DNA of 64,000 nucleotides, from assembly GCA_934098435.1 (NCBI GenBank), contig CAKOOV010000007.1, positions 1 through 64,000 on the forward strand. Reading direction: 5' to 3'. The position numbers were made by a program, and so were the translations under genes. The notes beneath the pieces were generated by a model. That model was not told the DNA's origin. It was given only the letters and a program-made list of their open reading frames with translations, and ran no database searches. Shown here one piece after another: positions 8,964 to 17,280 of this stretch (within the stretch, counting starts at the first letter, position 1; each line of letters opens with the position of its first letter). The stretch comes from an uncultured Bacilli bacterium. GTDB lineage: Bacteria > Bacillota_I > Bacilli_A > RF39 > UBA660.

Positions 8964-9245
8964 ATGAAAAATTTATTTAATGTATTAGCAATTCAACAAT
9001 TAGAAGGTGGAACTTATACCGTTGATACCGTATTAAAAGTTATTAAACAAATTACTGATTGGGCATTAGCGGTTGGAATATCTCTTGCAGGTGTTGCTCT
9101 TGTAGTAAGTTTTATTATGTATGCAGTTGTAGATGTAGATCAAAAGCCAAGAGTAAAGACAAGAATATTACAAACCCTATTAGGAATATTTGGTATTATT
9201 TTAGCAATTTCATTAGTTAATATTATAATTAGATTATTCACATAG
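8964..9245 (+). CDS. VirB2/TrbC-like small membrane protein (pilin-like)
   Basis: The 93-residue protein has two hydrophobic helices (about WALAVGISLAGVALVVSFIMYAVV and LLGIFGIILAISLVNIII) around a short basic loop, the topology of VirB2/TrbC-like or Maff2-type subunits of Gram-positive conjugation systems. The gene heads the secretion module directly before the VirB6-like gene, the usual position. I chose the second ATG, at 8964, because AAAGGA lies eight bases before it and overlaps the first ATG at 8955. Confidence 0.65.
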   Translation: MKNLFNVLAIQQLEGGTYTVDTVLKVIKQITDWALAVGISLAGVALVVSFIMYAVVDVDQKPRVKTRILQTLLGIFGIILAISLVNIIIRLFT

Positions 9246-9256
9246 GTGTATGCTTT

Positions 9257-10642
9257 ATGATGACAAAAGTTTTTGATTTATTAAGAAGTCTAGGGTGGTA
9301 TATAATTCATTTCATATATGACTTAATAGATGGACTTTTAGAAATTATAAAAAAATTAAATGCCTTTGATATAATAAATTCATTATCTAATAATCAAACA
9401 TTTAAAAATTTTTATACAGGTGTTATGGCAATCGCAGTAACATTATTTGCACTATTTATAATATGGAAATTTGTAAATAAGCTTTTAGATCCAGAAGAAG
9501 AAACAACTTTTAAAAATATAATAATGGAGATAGTAAAATGTGGAACATTAATTATGATGTCCACATTTCTATTTGTTCAAGTATCTAATTTTTCAATAAC
9601 ACTCTCAAATTATACAGGTAATATATTTGAAAGTAGTACCAATACAAAAATGAGCGATACAATGCTGACAATGTTTATATCGTATAGAGATGGTTATAAA
9701 AATAGCGATAAGTTTAAAGAAGATAAAAGTATAGAGCAACTTGTTAAGAATGGCTCTTTTAATGATGATGAATTATATATATCTAAATATGTTACAAAAT
9801 CACGAATAATATTATCTGATGAAAAAGATTACAAATATGATATTAATTGGATTATGGCAATTCTCTGTGGTGGCTTTTTCTTGTATAGTTTATTCTTTGC
9901 AGGAATAATGCTCGGTAGAAGGCAAATAGAGTTTTTATTCTTATTTTCAATAGCACCAATAGTATTTGCTACTAGTGTAGGAAATAAACAAAGGAGAGGT
10001 GCAGTAATAGAACAATTAGTATCATTAGCACTCCAAAGTGCAGTAGTTATGTTAATAGTTAGTTTAACAGTTATGGTTATGCAAGAAATAGGTGCAACTA
10101 CTTTCTTTACTAATAATTTTATGAACTTAACTACAAAATCACTTTTATATTTAGGATGTGCAACATTTATTTTAACAGGTAGTCAAGTAATTAATAGATT
10201 CATTGGTGCAAATGTAAGTGCAGCAAGTGGTAGAGAACAATTAATGTCGTTAATGGGTTATGGAAAAATGGCAGGTATTGGTGCAACACTTGGAGCAGGA
10301 GCAACAATAGGAGGAGGACTACTTGCAACAGGTGCAGCAATGAAAGGCGGAAAAGCAGTAGGATCACAAGCATTATCACAAGCAGGTATTGCTTTGGGAA
10401 CTATGGGAATGACTGATGGTGGACAACCTCAAAGTAGAATGCAAAAATTTGCAACTACAATGGGTAGTAAAATGTATGCAACAGGACAACGAATGGGTAG
10501 AAAACCAGATTCAAATAAGTTTAGTGCAAGCGATACTTTTATTAATGCAGGTGCTAGTAGTTTAGGAAATACTGTTAGAAAAGTAATGCCAAGAGCAAGT
10601 TATAATACTTCTTATTATAGAAGAAGAAAGAATATGATATAG
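9257..10642 (+). CDS. VirB6/TrbL-like conjugation channel protein
   Basis: The 461-residue protein has about six membrane helices, including TGVMAIAVTLFALFIIWKFV, WIMAILCGGFFLYSLFFAGIML and SAVVMLIVSLTVMVMQEI. A cytoplasmic Gly/Ala-rich region follows (AGIGATLGAGATIGGG) with a basic tail. This architecture is that of the polytopic VirB6/TrbL inner-membrane channel component. It lies between the VirB2-like and VirB3-like genes with short gaps. The start could be the first or second of two adjacent ATG codons. Confidence 0.78.
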   Translation: MMTKVFDLLRSLGWYIIHFIYDLIDGLLEIIKKLNAFDIINSLSNNQTFKNFYTGVMAIAVTLFALFIIWKFVNKLLDPEEETTFKNIIMEIVKCGTLIMMSTFLFVQVSNFSITLSNYTGNIFESSTNTKMSDTMLTMFISYRDGYKNSDKFKEDKSIEQLVKNGSFNDDELYISKYVTKSRIILSDEKDYKYDINWIMAILCGGFFLYSLFFAGIMLGRRQIEFLFLFSIAPIVFATSVGNKQRRGAVIEQLVSLALQSAVVMLIVSLTVMVMQEIGATTFFTNNFMNLTTKSLLYLGCATFILTGSQVINRFIGANVSAASGREQLMSLMGYGKMAGIGATLGAGATIGGGLLATGAAMKGGKAVGSQALSQAGIALGTMGMTDGGQPQSRMQKFATTMGSKMYATGQRMGRKPDSNKFSASDTFINAGASSLGNTVRKVMPRASYNTSYYRRRKNMI

Positions 10643-10654
10643 GAGGAATGAATT

Positions 10655-10957
10655 ATGTATATAACTGTAAAATCAATAAAAAGAAATCTAGGATTTAAAG
10701 GTATAGAAATATCAGACATTGTTATAGCTTTACCAATGATTATTTTATTTATAGTTTTATTTTGTTTTACTCCACTTAAAATACCTGCAATAGTAGGTTT
10801 AATGATAGGAATATTTTGTTTACTTCCTATTAATGTTAGTAAGAAAAATAGAATGTATAAGGTTATAGGTCTTATATTTAAGTTCCTATTTAGAGAAAAA
10901 TTATTTGTATATCAAAAGGAAGGACAGGTGAGTAAAGTTGAAGAAACAACAAGTTAG
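10655..10957 (+). CDS. VirB3/PrgI-like membrane protein
   Basis: The 100-residue protein has two close membrane helices (about 23-41 and 44-60) followed by a basic region, the pattern of VirB3/PrgI-type proteins that precede the VirB4 ATPase. It overlaps the virB4-like gene by 20 bases in a different frame, consistent with coupled translation. The ribosome site AGGAGG is strong. Confidence 0.68.
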   Translation: MYITVKSIKRNLGFKGIEISDIVIALPMIILFIVLFCFTPLKIPAIVGLMIGIFCLLPINVSKKNRMYKVIGLIFKFLFREKLFVYQKEGQVSKVEETTS

Positions 10958-13448
10958 TAAAGAACAAAAGAAAAAAAATAAAGAACATAAAGTTATAGAA
11001 AAATTTGTTAAGAAAAGAGATAAAATGAAACAAAAATATATAACTAAAAATGTTTTAAAAAGAAAGTTTAAAAATGCTCAAACTTTTACTAATGCAGATT
11101 TTGTGGATAATGATGGAATAATTAAACTTCGTGATAATACTTATGCAAGAGTATTTTCAGTAGATGCTATTGATTTATCTTTAACATCAAATACTCAAAA
11201 AAATAATTTCTTTCATCAACTTAAATATCTATATCAATTAAAAGACTTGAATTTAAGAATATATAAATTAGATGATAAGATTGATCTTAATGCAAATAAA
11301 GATTATTATACAAAACTAATGGAAGAATATTCTAATGATGAAGAAAAGGTTAAGTTCTTAAAAGAAAGATATGATAGATTAGAATTATTAGAAGAACAAA
11401 ATCTTACAACAACTAGTAGATATTATTTTGTATTAGTTAGTGATAATGATAAAGCACTAGAACATATTTCAGAAGAAATGAAAATGCACTGCTACAACAT
11501 GACACCTAGACTAAATGTTAAACCAATAACTAATAAATTAGAAGTATATCAATTTCTTGTTAATCTTTATTTATCAACTGCAAGTATAGAGCAATTAATG
11601 TGGAGTGATTTAATTGAATTAATCTCTCCTTTTTTTGTTCAAGAAAATATGGGATATATTAAATTAGATGAAGAAGAAATACAAGTTGTTACTATAAAAA
11701 AGATTCCACCATTTATTGATGAATTATTTTTTGAAGAACTATTTAATGTTCCAGACACTAGAAGTTGCATCCATATAAAAGATACAATTCCTACTGATGA
11801 ATTAGTTAGAAGATTAGATAGTAATTATGAGTTTTTAATCTCTGAAAGGAGTACAACAAGAAAGTTATCAGATGCTACACAAATGGATACTGAAAGAGAA
11901 AATTTCCAAGCATTGATGACACAAATTAAAAATGGAGATGAAAAAATAAAAGAAGTAGATTTTATTATCATTATAAATGGTAATAAAAAACAAAGAGAAG
12001 AAAAGATAAGAGAACTAAAAAAGATAGCAGATATTTTCCATATCAAACTAGATGCTCCTCGTATGAGGCAATTAGAAGGTTGGCAATCATTTGATATATC
12101 TAAAAATGGTTTTGAAGATTATCATAACTATCTTCCAAGTTTAACTCTTGCAGCATCTTTTCCATTAACAATTACACATTTTAATGATGAAACAGGTTAT
12201 ATGATAGGATCGGATATTCATACTGCATTACCTACCATATTTGATATATTTCATAAAGATGCAACAAGACCATCAAGTAATTTAGCAATAATAGCATCAA
12301 CAGGAGGAGGTAAAAGTTTTACCTTAAAGAAAATGATTATTAACGAGATTAATCGTGGAAATAAGTGCTTTTTATTCGATGCAGAGGGTGAATATGAGAA
12401 GTTAGTTAGAAAAAATAAAGGAGAATATATTGATATGTATTCTGCTAGTGGTGGAATTATAAATCCATTACAAGTTAGATTTCTTCCAAGTGATAAAGAA
12501 GAAAAAGAAGATAGTGATGTAGATAGTATTAATTATGAGGATTGTCCACTTGCTAAACATCTTGGATCACTTGAAACATTTATTAAATGTGCTTTTGAAG
12601 AAATTAAAGAGAGTGAAGTAGTTGTTATGCTAGATATGATAGAAAAATTATATAAAAGATTTGGCATATCAAAAAATACAAAAATATCTAGTTTAGAAAA
12701 ATTAGAAAATACTGATTATCCAATATTTTCAGATTTAATTGATTTCTTACCAGACTATCGTAATATGATTAGTAATCCAGAACAATTAAAAATAGTTGAT
12801 AAACTAGAAATATTATTAGATAGATTTAAAGTTGGAACTGATGCGATGTTATTTAATGGCTATACATCAGTAAATCTAGATTCCAATCTAATAGCATTTA
12901 ATGTAAAAGATTTATTGTATAGTAAAAACAAAAGAATTATTACAACTCAATTAGTAAATCTATTAACTTACTTAAATAACATTATTGTAAGAAATAAGAT
13001 AGTAAATGATAAAGCAAAAGATAAAAAGCGAATTAAAAATATAGCAGTAGTTGTTGATGAATTTCACTTATATTTAAAAAATACTGATAGTGAAGTTTTA
13101 TTAACATTTGAACAAATTGCTCGTAGAATTAGAAAATATCATGGAGCATTTATTCCTGCTACACAATCAATTCACGACTTTATAGGAGATGATGATAGTG
13201 TTAGAAGTGCTACTGCAATATTTAATAATTGTCAATATCAGTTAGTAGGTATGTTAAAAGAAGATGACCTAACTACATATTTAAAATTGTTTTATCAAAA
13301 CCCATTAACTGATACACAAAAAGAATTTTTGATGCAAGCAGAAATGGGAGAGTTCTTACTCACTATTAATTCTAAAAATAGAATTAGAGTTAAGATACTT
13401 GCAACACCTATTGAAGTTGATTTGATGGGAGAAGAACTTAAAGTATGA
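10938..13448 (+). CDS. virB4: VirB4-like conjugation ATPase
   Basis: The 836-residue cytoplasmic ATPase powers the type IV secretion channel. The Walker A motif ASTGGGKSFT lies near residue 455 and the Walker B motif VVVDEFH near 705, followed by a Gln-containing motif (PATQSIHDF). Length and order match VirB4/TraC-type proteins. The start is TTG at 10938, eight or so bases after AGGTGAG, overlapping the upstream gene. The stop overlaps the next ATG (ATGA). Confidence 0.95.
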   Translation: MKKQQVSKEQKKKNKEHKVIEKFVKKRDKMKQKYITKNVLKRKFKNAQTFTNADFVDNDGIIKLRDNTYARVFSVDAIDLSLTSNTQKNNFFHQLKYLYQLKDLNLRIYKLDDKIDLNANKDYYTKLMEEYSNDEEKVKFLKERYDRLELLEEQNLTTTSRYYFVLVSDNDKALEHISEEMKMHCYNMTPRLNVKPITNKLEVYQFLVNLYLSTASIEQLMWSDLIELISPFFVQENMGYIKLDEEEIQVVTIKKIPPFIDELFFEELFNVPDTRSCIHIKDTIPTDELVRRLDSNYEFLISERSTTRKLSDATQMDTERENFQALMTQIKNGDEKIKEVDFIIIINGNKKQREEKIRELKKIADIFHIKLDAPRMRQLEGWQSFDISKNGFEDYHNYLPSLTLAASFPLTITHFNDETGYMIGSDIHTALPTIFDIFHKDATRPSSNLAIIASTGGGKSFTLKKMIINEINRGNKCFLFDAEGEYEKLVRKNKGEYIDMYSASGGIINPLQVRFLPSDKEEKEDSDVDSINYEDCPLAKHLGSLETFIKCAFEEIKESEVVVMLDMIEKLYKRFGISKNTKISSLEKLENTDYPIFSDLIDFLPDYRNMISNPEQLKIVDKLEILLDRFKVGTDAMLFNGYTSVNLDSNLIAFNVKDLLYSKNKRIITTQLVNLLTYLNNIIVRNKIVNDKAKDKKRIKNIAVVVDEFHLYLKNTDSEVLLTFEQIARRIRKYHGAFIPATQSIHDFIGDDDSVRSATAIFNNCQYQLVGMLKEDDLTTYLKLFYQNPLTDTQKEFLMQAEMGEFLLTINSKNRIRVKILATPIEVDLMGEELKV

Positions 13449-13627
13449 AAAAATTAACAGTTGGAGAGTTGAGAAATAAATTCAAGAAAATATATCTTGA
13501 AGAATTTGATGATCCTAATGAATCATTTATGGATTTTTTGTTAGATTTAATACCAAAGGAAATTCTAATAGAGGTTATAGAAAAAGGGGAAGATTATTAT
13601 TCTTCTCTTTTCTATAAATATAAGTAA
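13445..13627 (+). CDS. Small hypothetical ICE protein
   Basis: The 60-residue acidic protein (ELRNKFKKIYLEEFDDPNES...) is not recognised. It overlaps the VirB4 stop by ATGA and the next start by TAATG, so translation of all three is coupled. That placement between virB4 and the wall hydrolase is the main support for it being real. Confidence 0.65.
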   Translation: MKKLTVGELRNKFKKIYLEEFDDPNESFMDFLLDLIPKEILIEVIEKGEDYYSSLFYKYK

Positions 13628-14562
13628 TGAAAAACAAAAAGAAGAAAAATTTTTTTCTAAAAATTATTGGTGGTAGTACCATTTTATCCATAGCTTTTGC
13701 CATGGTTATTTTAATTTGTGTATTAATGATTTTTGATTTCTTTGGTGCAAAACTTACAAAGGAAAAAGTACAAAATAATGCAGAGTATGCTGATGCTTAT
13801 ACAGTAGCAGTAAATAAATATTTGAAAGATGGTTATGTACCACTACAAAGACTTTTATATTTTCATTTGGAAGATACAACTCTAAAATTAGATGCTTTAT
13901 ATACAATGAATCAAAATAAAGAACAAAAAACTGCACAAGAAATTAGTGCAGTATGTGAAGATCAGAGAGTAAAAAATATGGTTGCCTGTACCGAAACTAA
14001 TATAAAAGAAAACGAGGATTATTTAGTAGTTAGTACAGGTCATTTTAATTTACCATTGGATAAAGATTTTACTGTAACAAGTTTTTTTAATGAGCAACGA
14101 GTTATTTATGGAGAGAGCAATGTTCACAGTGGTTGGGATTTAGCAGTACCTGCTCAAACTCCTGTTTATTCAGTTTGTAATGGAACAGTTGATAAAGTAA
14201 CATTTACTCAAAATGAAAATATACCTTACGATCAAAGTGGAAATAATGTTGGTAATCTAATTACAATTAAATGTGATGAAGATTATGATGAAACATATTA
14301 TGTAGTATTTGCTCATCTTTATCCAAATAGTGCAAAGGTAAAAGTTGGAGATAAAGTAAATCATTGGACAGAAGTTGCGAGTGTAGGAACAACAGGACAC
14401 TCAACAGGGAATCACTTGCATTATCAAGTAGAAAATGCAAATAGAGAGAAACTTGATGGTATGCAATTTATAGATTTTACTTTAAAAAGTCCTAATTATC
14501 ATTTTGAACCTTCAACTCCAAATAATAACTTCTATGATAATAATGATTTTATAATCCAATAA
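13627..14562 (+). CDS. Membrane-anchored M23 peptidoglycan hydrolase (VirB1-like role)
   Basis: The 311-residue protein has an N-terminal membrane helix (about 17-38), an exposed linker and a C-terminal M23/LytM peptidase domain. The zinc ligands are visible: His and Asp in HSGWDLAVP (about residue 166) and HLHYQ (about 262-266), with GTVDKV and GTTGHSTGNHLH as typical surroundings. Such enzymes open the cell wall for the conjugation channel. No NlpC/P60 or transglycosylase domain is seen. It closes the secretion operon. Confidence 0.88.
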   Translation: MKNKKKKNFFLKIIGGSTILSIAFAMVILICVLMIFDFFGAKLTKEKVQNNAEYADAYTVAVNKYLKDGYVPLQRLLYFHLEDTTLKLDALYTMNQNKEQKTAQEISAVCEDQRVKNMVACTETNIKENEDYLVVSTGHFNLPLDKDFTVTSFFNEQRVIYGESNVHSGWDLAVPAQTPVYSVCNGTVDKVTFTQNENIPYDQSGNNVGNLITIKCDEDYDETYYVVFAHLYPNSAKVKVGDKVNHWTEVASVGTTGHSTGNHLHYQVENANREKLDGMQFIDFTLKSPNYHFEPSTPNNNFYDNNDFIIQ

Positions 14563-14610
14563 TACCTTTTAAGAAGTAGTGAAAGCACATAAAAAGAGGT
14601 TATTTTAACA

Positions 14611-14860
14611 AAGTAGCCACTTTCAAATAAAAATGTAGTCATATAATTTGTTGATATTAAAGGTATTTTCAATATAGAGTAGCCACTTTCAAATGAAAAA
14701 GTGGTCATTTTTGCAAGTGCAAAAATAGTAAGACACCACTATTTTATCCCTGTATTATAAGGGTTAAATAGATTTGTGGTGTCGTTCTCCTTATGCCCAT
14801 TAAAAATATGCAATATTTTTATTATGAAAAATACCTTAAAAATGCAGAAAGTGGCTACTC
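14611..14860 (+). other. Candidate origin of transfer (oriT) with nested repeats
   Basis: The 324-base gap between the wall hydrolase and the mobilization genes is densely structured. GAGTAGCCACTTTC at 14677-14690 recurs as AGTAGCCACTTTC at about 14612 and as an exact inverted copy at 14847-14860. A 9-bp palindrome with a 2-base loop lies at 14707-14726 (ATTTTTGCA arm). A long hairpin spans 14732-14783 (GACACCAC with GTGGTGTC, inner arms around ATCCCT). Position directly before ribbon-helix-helix proteins and the relaxase fits oriT. The hairpin could instead be a regulatory element. No nick site is known. Confidence 0.5.
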
Positions 14861-14886
14861 ATAGTTTTAAGAAAGGAGAATGTAAA

Positions 14887-15096
14887 TTGATAAAAGGTTT
14901 AGTAAGAACTACTTTAAGAATTGATAATAATTTAAAAACTAGAATAGAACTTTTAGCAATAAAAAATAATTTAAGTTTTAATAAAATGTTAACTTATTTA
15001 ATTGATATTGGTTATAACACTTATATGGAAAAGTTTGATAAGTATTATGAAAATCAAAATAAAATTTTGGAAAGTGACAGTGATAACAATGAATAA
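14887..15096 (+). CDS. Small ribbon-helix-helix-like protein
   Basis: From TTG at 14887 (ribosome site GAAAGGAG) the protein has 69 residues. VRTTLRIDNNLKTRIELLAIKNNLSFNKMLTYLIDIGY is the strand-helix-helix pattern of Arc/MetJ-type DNA binders. The frame opens earlier, but that part runs through the repeats. It overlaps the next gene and probably belongs to the relaxosome or regulates the mobilization genes. Confidence 0.65.
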   Translation: MIKGLVRTTLRIDNNLKTRIELLAIKNNLSFNKMLTYLIDIGYNTYMEKFDKYYENQNKILESDSDNNE

Positions 15097-15529
15097 AATT
15101 AGAGTTTATAATGATGAAGAAATTAAAATCTTACTAGGTAATTCTAATGTAGAGGGAATAAAAAACAAAAGCCAAATAGTTTATAAAAATAGTTTTAAAC
15201 TTTGGGCTGTTAAAGAAAAATTATCTGATACTTCAAAAACTGCAAGACAAATTTTTGTTGCAGGTGGTTTTGATATGAATATATTAGATGATAGGACTCC
15301 ACAAAAAAGATTATGTTCTTGGGTAAAGAAATATAAAAAGTTTGGAGAAGATTATTTTACTGATAAAAATAAATATTCTTATAAAGCAACTTCAAAAACA
15401 AAAACAGTTTTTTTAAGCAAGACATTTAATGATCCAAAGTTTATTGCATTAGTAATTGAGAAAAAAGATAATGGAACTTTAGATTATAGAGTGATTAGGA
15501 AGTTAGAAGATGAAAAAACTAACAATTAG
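15089..15529 (+). CDS. Helix-turn-helix protein, transposase-OrfA-like
   Basis: The 146-residue protein starts at the ATG at 15089, overlapping the previous gene. The part KLWAVKEKLSDTSKTARQIFVAGGF...DRTPQKRLCSWVKKYKKFGEDYF resembles the helix-turn-helix of IS3-type OrfA and similar ICE proteins. No transposase catalytic domain follows, so it is probably a DNA-binding accessory protein. It overlaps the next gene by 20 bases. Confidence 0.6.
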   Translation: MNKIRVYNDEEIKILLGNSNVEGIKNKSQIVYKNSFKLWAVKEKLSDTSKTARQIFVAGGFDMNILDDRTPQKRLCSWVKKYKKFGEDYFTDKNKYSYKATSKTKTVFLSKTFNDPKFIALVIEKKDNGTLDYRVIRKLEDEKTNN

Positions 15530-15839
15530 ATTAGAGGATTATATTTATGATAGATTATTTCTTGTAGCAAATGAAAATAATACATCTGCTAATAAAGTTG
15601 TAGCAACTATTTTAGAAGATTATATTAATCAACCGAGAGAAATAAATTATCTAAAAGAAATTGATGAAAAGTTAAAAAAATTAAATGAACTTGAAGAAAA
15701 GATTTCTAAAAGACAATATAAGCATTTTAGATTATCACAACAACACTTTGCTAACTTTGGTTATTTGTCAAATGCTGATATTAATGAAGATAAGTGCCTT
15801 AATGAAATATTAAATAATAAGGACAACTTCAATGAGTAA
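15510..15839 (+). CDS. MobC-like ribbon-helix-helix relaxosome protein
   Basis: The 109-residue protein has an N-terminal ribbon-helix-helix (LTIRLEDYIYDRLFLVANENNTSANKVVATIL), a charged coiled region and a short tail. It overlaps the relaxase start by eight bases. Size, fold and position are those of MobC-type accessory proteins that bind oriT and load the relaxase. The exact family is not certain. Confidence 0.7.
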   Translation: MKKLTIRLEDYIYDRLFLVANENNTSANKVVATILEDYINQPREINYLKEIDEKLKKLNELEEKISKRQYKHFRLSQQHFANFGYLSNADINEDKCLNEILNNKDNFNE

Positions 15840-17196
15840 GAAAAGTCCTAATGTTGTTTTTAAAAGTAAATATTGTTTAGCTCTTAATTCAAGAGATAAT
15901 AAAAATCAATCTTTAAATTATAAAGAAGATAGATTAAAAGATGTAGATGATATGGTTGATTATTTTTCTAACGAAAAGAAAAAAACAGTAGGTATGTTTG
16001 AATATTATATGGGACATACAAGAAAAGAAAATTATAATCTTATATTAGAAGATGGTAGTTATGCCACTAAAAAGGATATTGATAGAATTAAAACTGATTA
16101 TAAAAAATATATTGAGAACTCTAATTTATGGAAAGGTATATTAAGTTTTAAAAGAGAATATCTTGATGAGAATATAGATATAAAAACTTTGGAACAAAAA
16201 ATTGCAAAGGAAGTTATGCCTCAATTTTTAAAGTATTGTGGTTTTAAAGATATGAAAAATATGAGTTATGTATTTTCAATTCATACCAATAGGAAACATC
16301 AACCCCATATACATTTTGCATTTATAGAAAAGAAACCTAATCATTCATATTGTGATAACAAGTTGAATTATAGAAGAAAAGGTAAAATTACTCTTGATGA
16401 ACAAAGATATTTAAAAAGACTAGTTGATCTTGTTATTCAAAGAGAAAAATATTACACACCACTTTTAAAAAAGACTAATGAAGATATTGATTATTTAAAA
16501 TCTTATTTTAATCCAAAAGAGAGAAATTTTACTTTAAGAAATATTAGTGAGATATATGTAGAGGAAGATATTTTAAAACTTGGAGAATTAGTAAAACAAT
16601 ATAGAGAACAAAATAATCAAACTTCTAAAAAAATAAAATATAATTCAATTAAAAATGATGAACTTGGTAAAGAAATAAAAAGTTTAACAAAAAAAATTAA
16701 AAAGTATTTATTCAGTGATGATACATCTATTTTGTATGCTAGTAAGAAAGATATAAATAAAGATTTAGAAAAATTAAATGTTTACTTTGATGAATTAAAT
16801 AGAAATAATAATATTGAAGAACTAACTGCTAATAATAGTATTGTTAATAAAAAAGAAGAATATATTGATAATTATATTTACAATTCAATAGTTAATCATT
16901 CTTTATATAGATATGAACATATATCTATGATAGTTAAAAATAAAAATAGTAACGATAAAATTACTATTGAAGATTTAATACAAGAAATTGCTTATCAAAA
17001 TAGTAGAAGAAACAAATATACTGATAAGCAAAGAAGAAAACTTGTATTAGATAATTATTTTAAAGGTAATAGTAATATTACAAAATTTCCTAGTAAGCAT
17101 AAAATGGAAAAAGCTTTAAAGAATATTAATTATGAAATGGAAAAAGCATCACAGGAATTTAGTAAATTATTTAATTATGATGTTAAAGATAAATGA
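15832..17196 (+). CDS. MobP-type relaxase (MobL-like)
   Basis: The 454-residue protein nicks DNA at oriT and pilots the strand. The HUH metal site is clear: His151 and the pair His159/His161 in HTNRKHQPHIHF. Upstream features (MFEYYMGHTRKEN...LWKGILSF) match the MobP2/MobL relaxase family. The C-terminal half is helical and charged. The catalytic Tyr is probably among the N-terminal tyrosines (about residues 44-59). It ends just before an intergenic promoter for the polymerase genes. Confidence 0.85.
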   Translation: MSKKSPNVVFKSKYCLALNSRDNKNQSLNYKEDRLKDVDDMVDYFSNEKKKTVGMFEYYMGHTRKENYNLILEDGSYATKKDIDRIKTDYKKYIENSNLWKGILSFKREYLDENIDIKTLEQKIAKEVMPQFLKYCGFKDMKNMSYVFSIHTNRKHQPHIHFAFIEKKPNHSYCDNKLNYRRKGKITLDEQRYLKRLVDLVIQREKYYTPLLKKTNEDIDYLKSYFNPKERNFTLRNISEIYVEEDILKLGELVKQYREQNNQTSKKIKYNSIKNDELGKEIKSLTKKIKKYLFSDDTSILYASKKDINKDLEKLNVYFDELNRNNNIEELTANNSIVNKKEEYIDNYIYNSIVNHSLYRYEHISMIVKNKNSNDKITIEDLIQEIAYQNSRRNKYTDKQRRKLVLDNYFKGNSNITKFPSKHKMEKALKNINYEMEKASQEFSKLFNYDVKDK

Positions 17197-17222
17197 TTAT
17201 AAAATAAATGTTATAAAATTAA

Positions 17223-17260
17223 TTTGTTCGATTGTTTTAAGAACAAATGTTTGATATAAT
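17223..17260 (+). promoter_or_regulatory. Promoter with SOS-like operator for polymerase genes
   Basis: A -35 TTGTTT (17232-17237), 17-base spacer and -10 TATAAT (17255-17260) are clear. GAACAAATGTTT (17241-17252) differs by one base from the Bacillus LexA box GAAC-N4-GTTC. TTTGTTC (17223-17229) also forms a perfect inverted pair with GAACAAA (17241-17247). Overlap with the promoter and the polymerase gene downstream suggest DNA-damage control. Confidence 0.65.
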
Positions 17261-17280
17261 ATTTAAAAATGGAGGTTGAA

